Assembly: GCA_002786065.1 (NCBI GenBank)
Contig: NHNY01000001.1
Span: forward strand, 2,046,001-2,110,000
Length of the DNA: 64,000 bases
Origin: Microcyclospora pomicola
Taxonomy: Eukaryota > Ascomycota > Dothideomycetes > Capnodiales
Reading direction: 5' to 3'
Position 1 is the first letter of the stretch; each line of letters opens with the position of its first letter. This document shows, piece by piece, positions 56,129 to 64,000 of the stretch. Under the pieces are notes generated by a model. That model made no database searches. It was not told the origin of the DNA and saw only the letters and a program-made list of their open reading frames with translations. Both the position numbers and the translations under genes were made by a program.

Positions 56129-57181
56129 GATTCGGGAGCTTTTGGATGTTTTGCCTTGAGCGTGGTGATGGAGCTCAAGCGTTATTCCCGATGATCCGGA
56201 GCAGGTATAAAGTGTAGATACCCTATGTTCGGAGAAAGCTCTGGGCAGAGTCGTTCATATGTCCGTGTATACTGCGGGCAAACAGCAGCAATCAAATCCA
56301 GCAAGCCCACTGGCAATCAACGCGTCTACGGATGTTAGCAGGCCAAAAACCTGAAGACTTCTATGCATGAGTTTTACATACAGTATGCTTGCTGTACAAT
56401 GGAGATCTAGAATGTACAATTTTCTTTCCCAGTGGTATAAGGTACACGGGCAGTCCTGGAATATCGAAGATGTCGCTTCGTTATTTGCACATGCAATTGT
56501 TTTCTGAGGACGTCACTCGTTCCCAATGGAGTGCTTCAAGTCTGTCCTCGCTTCATACAGTACCATATCACGTCACCTCATATTACACACCATATCTGCT
56601 TGACCCGCGGACCTACGTGATGGGAAACATGATGATAGCATAGTAATATCCTCTCCGCTCCTCATACGCCTTACCGTGCATCGCCTGGCCAAATGACCAT
56701 GACCGCTCAAGCATGTGCTACTGTACAGTAGCGATCAACCTAAAGAGTACCTGTGCACATTTGGGTGGGATCAAGCTGAAGAAGTTCGGGCTTGATGAGA
56801 GGATATGCTCATACTGTATACTGTATACATAGCTCCTAAGGGTGCTCCTAAGTAGTTACTTACTTATCTAGAAAGACAGAGATCTAGAATGTTGGCATCT
56901 CCAGACACTTCCTTGGTCTCAAAGGAGAGGAAACCACAAGGCAGGTTTCCAAGACCCCAGCACCGCCAGAACCATTCTATTTGAGCCGATAGAACGCATG
57001 CTCGATCCTCGTGCGTCATGAAACGAGTCGTACATTTGGGGGAGTTACATTTCGATCGGTTACCATCATAATCGCTATGCTTGATACGCTACCTTACTGA
57101 CCATTTCGCACTCGAGAACCACACAGCTAGTTGTACGGACACATTCCCTTGTTCGGTGCACACTTCATCATCTTACAACAT
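56129..57181. other. intergenic, 1.05 kb
   Basis: Upstream of the FolB-like gene and downstream of STI1. AT-rich short repeats (ACTGTATACTGTATACAT near 56813; ACTTACTTATCTAG near 56860). No gene recognised. Confidence 0.5.
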
Positions 57182-58992
57182 CTACCTGCCCATCCTGATC
57201 ACACCCGCAGCCATCAGCTTCTGAATCTTGTTACGAATATCGGTGTTCCTCATGTGCTCCTGCAGCGCGCTCGGGTCACCCTTGGCCTGGTTCAAGATGC
57301 TTTGCATGATCGGATCCTGTAGAATCGCCATGATTTCGGGGTCTCTCTGGATCCGCTCTTGCGCTTGTTCCTCGGTCTCGCCCTCGCGAGCGGAGTACTG
57401 CGCCTGCAGAGCTTTCTGGCTCTGTTGCTCGATCTCGCGCGCGTTCTTGCCGTCCTTATCTTGTCGAGTGGCTTCTTCGCACACATCAAGACATTTGTTG
57501 TACTCCTTCATGGCGAAGAGAGCTTGTGCTTTGCGGAGGTAGGCACGAATGAATGAAGGATCGCGCTTGATGGCCTCATCACAATCAGTCACAGCAGACG
57601 GGAAGGTGAGAAGCTTGATCAAGCAAGCAGCGCGATTGCTGAAGCCTCGTGGGTCCTCAGGAGCACGCTTGACCATCTCACTGTAGGCCTCGACTGCAGC
57701 CGGCCAGTCAGACTGTTTAAACTTCTCGTTGCCGAGCTCACGCGCCTCCTCGGCTTTTTGCGGGTCAATGTAAGCGTTCTTGTCTGCGAGCTTTTTGGCC
57801 TTCTCAGCAGCACGAAGCTTGGCCAAGATTTCCGGGGTCCGGTGCTCAGTCAGACTGCGGTTGTAGTACTCCACAGCATTCGCCAAGTCGCCTTGCTTCT
57901 CGTACGCGCCTCCCATACGTCCAAACGCCTTTGCGATGATCTTGAAGTCTGCAAGCACTTCGCGACCATGCTCAACAGCCTGCTTGCAGTCTTCGATACA
58001 TGCTGCGTAATCGCCTTTCTCGAAGTTGGCCGCGCTACGGTTCGTCAAGTAGGTGATGTCCTTGTGTATCTCCCAGGCTTTGGTGTAATGTGCGATGGCT
58101 TCATCGAATGACCGCTTCTTGTATGCCGCTGTGCCGGCAGCCTTCTCCTTGTCAGCCTCCTCTTTCGCTTTCTTCGCTGCGATGGCCTCCTCGTCTTCCA
58201 CTTCAGGTTCAGGCTCAGGCTCAGGCTCCCGGGCTCGCTTCGGTGGTTGCGATTGTGGTCTTGCATCCGGCATTGGCACATCCTCCTCGTTCTCTGCACC
58301 AGCCCCGCCCATAGCATCGCCGGGAGCACCCATTTGCATGTCGATACCAAGCAATACCCCCATGACCTGGAGGAAACGCGGGTCTGAAGTCATCTCACTA
58401 CCCATCGCACTCGGGTTGTTCTTCAAGTTCTGCAGTTTGGCCATGAATGCCGAATCTCCCAGGAACCCAGCAGTCTTGGGGTTTGCGGCCAACTTCTGTA
58501 TCAGCTGTGGATCGTTGAACATGTTCCCCAGTCCACCACTGGGGTCTCCCGCAAGACCATCTTCTCTTGCCTCAGCATCGATCGCTCTTCTCACCGAATC
58601 CAACCCCGATTTGGCTTGTGCATTACTCGGATCCAGCTTGAGTGCCTCCTCGAACGCATCGACCGCGCCTACGAGGTCTCCTGTGCCGTGTAGTGCTGCG
58701 CCCTTACGTCCCCATCCTTTCGCCCAATCCGGCTTGATCTCGGTGGTCTTCGTGGCATCTTCAAGAGCTTGCTCGAACTGCTTGAGTGAGGCGTAAGCGC
58801 CTGACCTGTTGGAATAGAGTACATGGTTGGTAGGTTCGGCATCGATTGCTTGTGAGAACTTTTCACTGTGTTATCATAACAAGGTCAGTACAAAATGATC
58901 AATAGCCTAATGGGGGATCATACTCACACGGCGCCTGTGAAGTCTTTTGCGGCAAAGAGCTTGTTGCCCTCAGCTTTGAGTGCATCCGCCAT
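57182..58992 (-). CDS. STI1: Hsp70/Hsp90 co-chaperone Sti1/Hop
   Basis: Adaptor that passes client proteins from Hsp70 to Hsp90 in the cytosol. Exons 58992-58928 and 58865-57182 (62-bp intron) give 582 residues, the usual length. In order: TPR1 (MADALKAEGNKLFAAKDF; VLYSNRSGAYASL; DWAKGWGRKGAAL), DP1 with a Met-rich helix (GNMFNDPQLIQKLAANPKT), an acidic linker with a Glu-Pro run (EPEPEPEPE), TPR2A (AAYKKRSFDEAIAHYTKAW; YLTNRSAANFEKGDY), and TPR2B (ARELGNEKFKQSDWPAAVEAY; FSNRAACLIKL). The C-terminal DP2 follows (RDPEIMAILQDPIMQSILNQ). Carboxylate-clamp Lys/Asn/Arg positions are present in each TPR block. No anomaly. Confidence 0.96.
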
Positions 58993-59411
58993 GTTGGGTG
59001 AGAACAGATTTGGCTGTGGACTAATCGAAATGTATTGAGCTTGAAATCACTGAATCGTTCAAACTCGTTACAATATGGTATGGTGTTTATGTGCAGAGAA
59101 CATCCAGCAAAGGTACATGCACATGTGACTAGTGCTACTGAGCATCGAAAGCTCTCGAAAGCTCGTCCGCGCAACGCCATAGAACAAAACTGTGGGGCAG
59201 GGTTCAGGCAGGAATCAGGCATCATCCAGTGCAATCGTTAAGATGCGCCGACCTTGATGGCGAAAGATCAATTTCAGTCATGAGCAAAGACTGCTCGATG
59301 GTGATAGTGTGATGGATCATCTCCATATTACTCTATGAATCGAGGTCAGAAGGCGAGCTCATTATGTGTGCGATACACTCATAAGCCATTAGATTGCTGT
59401 TATGAAAGTAT
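58993..59411. other. intergenic, 419 bp, STI1 promoter
   Basis: Upstream of STI1 and downstream of the alcohol dehydrogenase gene. A heat-shock-element-like GAA/TTC pattern is suggested near 59150 (AAAGCTCTCGAAAGCTC) but is not convincing. Nothing else seen. Confidence 0.4.
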
Positions 59412-60610
59412 CTATGCATGCTTCTTATTTACGAGAGTTATTCTGTACCGCGCCTTGCCCTCTTCCATATCAACAATGGCCTTGTTGGCATCCTTCATGT
59501 CATACTCGTTGACCCACGCCCGAATGTTCTTCTCCTTGACAAGCTGCAGCATCTCGTCGATCTGCCATGGTGGACCGATCATCGACCCACCAAACTTGAC
59601 GCCCTTGGCGATGAAGGCGAACGCATTGATATCCGGAAGCTTATCCTCGGGAGCACCGACCTGGATGAAAGTGCCTTTAATCTTGAGCAATTGCAGATAC
59701 TTCATCAGGGGCATTTTTGGGGATGACACGGTGCAGATGATGAGGTCGAGCGTGCGAGCATGTTGCTTGTTCCAGTTCTTGTCGTCTTCCGTGGCAATGT
59801 AAGCATCCGCGCCCATCTTGAGGACGTCGTTCTTCTTCTCGGCCCTGCGAGAGATGCCCACCACACGATCGGCGCCGAGAGCTTTCGCGAAGAGCACACC
59901 AAAGTGACCTAGACCGCCGACGCCAATGATACCAACGGATTTACCAGGACCACAGTTATTATCCCTCAGCGGGCTATATACAGTAATGCCTCCTGTAGAG
60001 AATATCAGTACCGACAAAGCCGAAAGGACATTCGTTCTCTACTCACCGCACAGCATCGGAGCTGCTTCTGCGCTGGGAATGCCATCCGGAATCTTGATGA
60101 CGAAGTGACTCGGACAGCGATGGTAGTCGGCATATCCACCGTACGAGTAAGATCCATCTCGATACTTGTCGGCGTAGGTGTTTATGGTACGAGTGCAGTA
60201 CGGCTCCAAGCCCTGCGAGCAGGCCGGGCAGTCGGGCTTCAAACAAGAAGAGTTCTGCGCACCAACGCCAACTCGGTCGCCAACCTTGATGCCCTTCTCG
60301 GCCTTACTGCCTACGCGCACAGCCTTGCCGACGATCTCGTGGCCAACGCAGCATGCTGAAATTAAAGTTCAGTGTATGGTTTATTGTTATGAGTGATTAG
60401 GACCTGTCACTCACGATATGGAGTCGGGCCCCAACCAGACCGAAGCGTGTGGATGTCGCTACCACAGATACCGCAGTGAGTGATCTGAATGTCGACGTCC
60501 GTCTCTTCGAAGGGCTTCGGCTTGAACTCCTGCCAGACCATCTTGCCCTGCGCGGAATCCTTGTCCGTGCCCATCCATCCTTCAAACTTGTACGAGCCTT
60601 CGGCAGCCAT
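59412..60610 (-). CDS. zinc-dependent alcohol dehydrogenase, NADP-type (Adh6/CAD-like)
   Basis: Medium-chain reductase that interconverts aldehydes and alcohols, like yeast Adh6/Adh7 and cinnamyl alcohol dehydrogenases. Exons 60610-60415, 60355-60047 and 59992-59412 (introns 59 and 54 bp) give 361 residues. Seen: THCGICGSDIHTLR (catalytic zinc Cys), TPYPCCVGHEIVG (His-Glu), structural zinc cysteines in CLKPDCPACSQGLEPYC, APMLCGGITVYSPL (catalytic Cys), the coenzyme loop IGVGGLGHFGVLFA and the strand end VVGISRRAEKK, whose Ser-Arg-Arg suits NADP over NAD. All zinc ligands are present. Physiological substrate is unknown; detoxification of aldehydes is the usual role. Confidence 0.95.
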
Positions 60611-61216
60611 GTTGCCTCAATTCCACCTGGAGAAGCGAGGAAATAATGCCGTATTGGGATCTGATTGTGGCAAGTAGATTTGATATCAGTATGAAAGATT
60701 GGATGATGCTCGGCATAGAGTTCATCGGCACACGGCTTGTTTGCATTCAGCCGACCCCTCCTATCATCATTGGCGGCCAGACCATACAGATTCCCACATA
60801 CAGGCTGTGCCTACGCATCATCCTATGGCAGACTTGACTTCAGGTGAACATCGACAGAACTATCACGCCTCATGATGCTGAAGCAGATGGATCAACGAAC
60901 AATGTGGACATGGACTTTTGGCTGTTGCCATCAATGTTTCAATGCTGCAGCCAGACCGCGGCAAGATCAGTGACGTCAAATGCAATGGGCCAGTCTGTGG
61001 GGTCGAGTTTGGGTGACACTGAAGGCGCAGTTGTTAATGTACGCCATTGCATACAATACTGCGGTCAACTGCAAATAGTAGACACAAGTTCTCGACACGT
61101 AGAATAGAGATTGTAGCTTTCATGTGGCATTCTTAGGGAGCAGACGAGCAAACTTGGGATATTGGAGTCATATACTTATGGCTGCAGAAATCACTAAACA
61201 AATCGACGTGACATGC
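60611..61216. other. intergenic, 606 bp
   Basis: Promoter of the alcohol dehydrogenase (minus) and 3' end of the 2EXR-like gene (minus). Nothing recognised. Confidence 0.5.
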
Positions 61217-62116
61217 TTACGCCTGAACATCGACCAATCTCGAACTATCCTGTAGTCGCAGGGCTGAGATGGCCGACTCCAGGGTAAGCAACTCACGTCT
61301 TATATTATCGCTGTCATCCGCATCCCACTCTCGGGATGAAGCCCAGACCAATCTCAATCCGGCGTGATCGACTTTCTGCTTCAGCGCCATGATGAGTGCC
61401 GAGCTCTTCTTAAGCCCAGGAGCAGCATCAAGCTCGATAGTCTCTAGACTCGGGACCTGATCAAATATCCCTTGCAGCAGATCCATACAAAACCACTGAT
61501 AGGTCTCTCTCGTGGCATATGGACCTCGATGACCATCGAAGAAACTCTCGCTCGGGTCGATCTCGACGTAGATCTTGATTGTGCGCAAATTGATGCAATC
61601 AGACAGACCCAGAGAATGATTGGTATTCTGACCCGGAGGAGGTCCAGACCAGCCCGAGCCAAGACGGAGCTCTAGGCTATGTACCACAGCTCGATAGCGT
61701 GGAGGCAAGCGGGCCAGAAGTGGCTTTTTGGTTTTGAAGAAGCGTCCGTGGGAGAAATGGGGAAAGAGCCGAACAGTCTGGGAGTAGAACACCCGGTATG
61801 CTTCTTCGTGCATTCGATGGCTTACAAGGAACAGAGCAAGGCGTGGATGGACGCGCTTGTAATTCATCATCTCTAATCCAGCAACATTAGCCACTTTGTA
61901 GATGTATGACGATTTATCTTTCTTACCCAAATCAAGTATGCCCGTGTGAAGCACCTCTTCATATATCCTCACTCGTATCTCAGCTGCCAGGTCAAAGAAG
62001 CGAAACGTCTCCCGTGGGGATGGCGACGGTGCTCTCGATGGTAGGGTAGACGATACAGTGCTCGCGGCAACAGATGAAGCCTTACTCTGCTTCGCAGACT
62101 TGCTCGGTTTCACCAT
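61217..62116 (-). CDS. 2EXR/F-box-like fungal protein of unknown function
   Basis: Single exon. ATG at 62116 gives 299 residues; an in-frame ATG at 62167 would add 17. A basic, Ser/Ala-rich N-terminus is followed by RFFDLAAEIRVRIYEEVL, the LPxEIRxxIY-like motif that opens the 2EXR and related F-box-like domains common in Pezizomycotina. This is followed by LVSHRMHEEAYRVFYS and RLFPHFSHG, also typical of that group. The remainder is alternating strand/helix with IKIYVEIDPSESF. Such proteins may be ubiquitin-ligase adaptors, but no function is known for this family. No intron or break is evident. Confidence 0.75.
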   Translation of the reverse strand: MVKPSKSAKQSKASSVAASTVSSTLPSRAPSPSPRETFRFFDLAAEIRVRIYEEVLHTGILDLGKKDKSSYIYKVANVAGLEMMNYKRVHPRLALFLVSHRMHEEAYRVFYSQTVRLFPHFSHGRFFKTKKPLLARLPPRYRAVVHSLELRLGSGWSGPPPGQNTNHSLGLSDCINLRTIKIYVEIDPSESFFDGHRGPYATRETYQWFCMDLLQGIFDQVPSLETIELDAAPGLKKSSALIMALKQKVDHAGLRLVWASSREWDADDSDNIRRELLTLESAISALRLQDSSRLVDVQA

Positions 62117-62928
62117 GGTGCCGATAAGTACAATGCGAAGCTGGCTTTTCTTGTCCACAGTATCCACAGATTTCGACTAGACGACCAGACAGAAGCGGTT
62201 GCGAACGTATCAGAATCTCTTCAGCGATCCGTCTCATGCACAATCGGCAGGCACACGACCACACGGGCTTTCATGCAGCCATCAATGCAAGATGGGCGTC
62301 GGCGAGGGATCGGTGGTTGGACGGTCGGAATGTGGAGCGGAGAGTCGATGAGTACATGGAGATATTGGTATTGGGGACTGACAGTTGAGAGAAAAGAGGA
62401 TGACAAGCGCGGGAGGAAGTCGACGGATTGGTGTGTTACGAAGTACTATGCTGGAGGTTCTAGGTCATGTAGAGCTGTCTCAGTCCAAACGGGAGACGCG
62501 GCTCGTTGCAAAATGCTCGCCGCGCTTCTTGATAGACGATGTTCTGTCTCCCGAGATTATGTCAACTTCGCAGTCCAGAGAGGAGGGACGTAAGCCTATG
62601 TATTCTGCACTCGGTGTTCAACTTTCATGGGAGAGGAAGAGAAAGAAGAGGAAAGCGGAGCAAGCAAAGATTCCTTAACACTGGATGGACAAGCGTTGCC
62701 ATATTTGTTGTTCATTGTGTCAAATGTCGAGGCATCGCACTACTGTTCGCAATTGTGAAGAAGCTCAGCATATGAAATGATACATGTACATACACCCGCA
62801 CTTCACACATGATATCTCGTGACTGTTGAAGGATCTCGAGAAGTTATAGAGTTTGAACAACTCGAACCTCAAATCCTTGACACGGCCATGAATCTATGAG
62901 CTTTGCAACAAGCACTTAGAACGTTACT
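62117..62928. other. divergent promoter region, 812 bp
   Basis: Between the 2EXR-like gene (minus) and KAP120 (plus). Purine-rich stretch near 62625-62660. No gene or repeat recognised. Confidence 0.5.
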
Positions 62929-64000
62929 ATGCCTTCGTTCTCGATCGAAGTGCCGGGCGAGGCCAATCCTCTAAATGATGGCCAGCTCGTCCAGGCACTT
63001 CGGTCAGCATCTTCTTCCGATCCAACTCAGATCCAGTCTGGGACCAAACAGCTACAGCAATGGGAGAAGACACCAGGTTTCTATAAGATTCTTCAGAGCG
63101 CATATCTCGATCACCAACAGCCGCTTGAGATACGATACTTGGCGATCATTCAACTCAAGAATGGTATTGACAAGTACTGGCGAAAAACAGCTATCAAGTA
63201 AGAATGGTTTCTCTCTTGGTTGTTGTGTTCAGACAATCATTCTGTGTTCATATGGCAATACCGATGCACTGACACGCCCCTGCAGTGCGGTGCAGAAAGA
63301 TGACAAGGACGCCATTCGAGCACGGCTACTGGATGGTTGTTCAAATGAACCAGACGATAGACTAGCTCTACAAAGTGCTCTAGTGATTGCAAAGATCGCT
63401 CGGTTCGAATACCCAAACGAGTGGCCTGACTTGTTTTCTTCATTGATACAGACGCTGAGATCTGCTTCGCAAGTGCCTCCCCTACATCTTGCCCGTACCC
63501 TACTAGTGCTACTACATGTGGTCAAAGAGTTGTCGACGGGCCGACTACAGCGCACTCGACAGAACATGCAGGCCGCAACTCCTGAAATCGTGCATGTTCT
63601 TGGCCAGTTGTACGCCGACTCGATCTCGTTCTGGAGCACACGGATCGACATCCACGATGAGAGTGTCATGCCCGAGGTACTGAGGGTCATGAGCTTGAGT
63701 CTGCTCGCTATCAAGATCCTTCGGAGACTGCTGGTAATGGGTTACGAACACCCGAACAGAGACCAAGATGTGGTTTCATTTTGGAGCCTAGCTGAACAGC
63801 AACTAGGCGCGTTCATGCAGACCAGACATATCTCTCGAAGTACAGCTGTGGTTTCATTACTCGAGAAAAACACGCTACAATTAGCCAAGCTCCATCATGA
63901 AATGGCCAAAGATCATTCCGCGGCATTCATACTTCTCCCGAACTCACTGGACCTAGTGAGGTCATATTGGGGGCTGATCAAAGAATTTGGCCAGTCTTTT
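62929..64000 (+). CDS. KAP120: importin-beta family karyopherin Kap120 (importin-11-like), partial
   Basis: Nuclear transport receptor; Kap120/importin-11 type carriers bring ribosome-assembly factors and other cargo into the nucleus with RanGTP. Exon 1 62929-63197, 88-bp intron 63198-63285, exon 2 from 63286 and still open at the right edge, so only about the first 325 residues are here. Seen: the importin N-terminal domain (SGTKQLQQWEKTPGFYKIL; EIRYLAIIQLKNGIDKYWRKTA) and HEAT-repeat helices such as IAKIARFEYPNEWPDLF, a hallmark of the importin-11/Kap120 group. The intron is typical except that it is somewhat longer than its neighbours. Subfamily choice is from these motifs only. Confidence 0.88.

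Noticed and set aside
1-64000. tRNA, 5S rRNA, CRISPR or transposon ends
   Set aside because: No tRNA A/B-box pair, 5S consensus, regularly spaced repeats, or terminal repeats with transposase-like or reverse-transcriptase-like motifs were found by reading; a tRNAscan or repeat search would be decisive.

Overview
This is nuclear DNA from a filamentous ascomycete, most likely a dothideomycete; the class is inferred. Genes are compact, sit on both strands, and are cut by short GT-AG introns of mostly 49-70 bp with CTGAC/CTAAC-like branch sites. Base composition is near 50% GC with GC-rich third codon positions. The families present (Crh cell-wall transglycosylase, fungal rhodopsin-type membrane protein, LaeA-like methyltransferase, tricalbin, stand-alone FolB protein, CorA-like protein) are typical of Pezizomycotina. 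I recognised no tRNA, rRNA, CRISPR array, intact transposon or virus-derived element.

Layout. 1-9.7 kb: MFS transporter running off the left edge (one-base frameshift), a stand-alone PRMT3-type N-terminal domain, an OPT oligopeptide transporter, an unknown gene, an NmrA-like NAD(P)-binding protein and a DUF1772 protein. 10-20.5 kb: TAM41 (mitochondrial CDP-diacylglycerol synthase), BIR1 (survivin-type chromosomal passenger protein), a secreted GH3 beta-glucosidase and a CorA-like membrane protein with an 850-bp intron. 20.7-31.7 kb: MUP1-like permease, an atypical protein kinase, SF3b10, a metallo-beta-lactamase-fold protein, a tiny protein gene and an unknown acidic protein. 33-37.9 kb: a large tricalbin whose reading frame stays open for 92 codons past a UAG. 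38.5-43.2 kb: LaeA-like methyltransferase with a 13-nt microexon, and a six-exon rhodopsin-type protein. 43.2-46.4 kb is gene-poor. 46.4-64 kb is rich in housekeeping genes: Crh transglycosylase, RPS21, COX4, UGP1, FolB-like protein, STI1, zinc alcohol dehydrogenase, a 2EXR-like protein and the start of KAP120.

The genes do not form one pathway. UGP1 (UDP-glucose supply) and the Crh enzyme both serve the cell wall. TAM41 and COX4 are mitochondrial. Tricalbin tethers the ER to the plasma membrane. I found no convincing biosynthetic cluster or defence system. The most unusual items are gene-structure oddities: the UAG-interrupted tricalbin end, the microexon next to a GC-AG intron, an exon whose only coding part is the start codon, the lone PRMT3 N-terminus, and the very long CorA-like intron.
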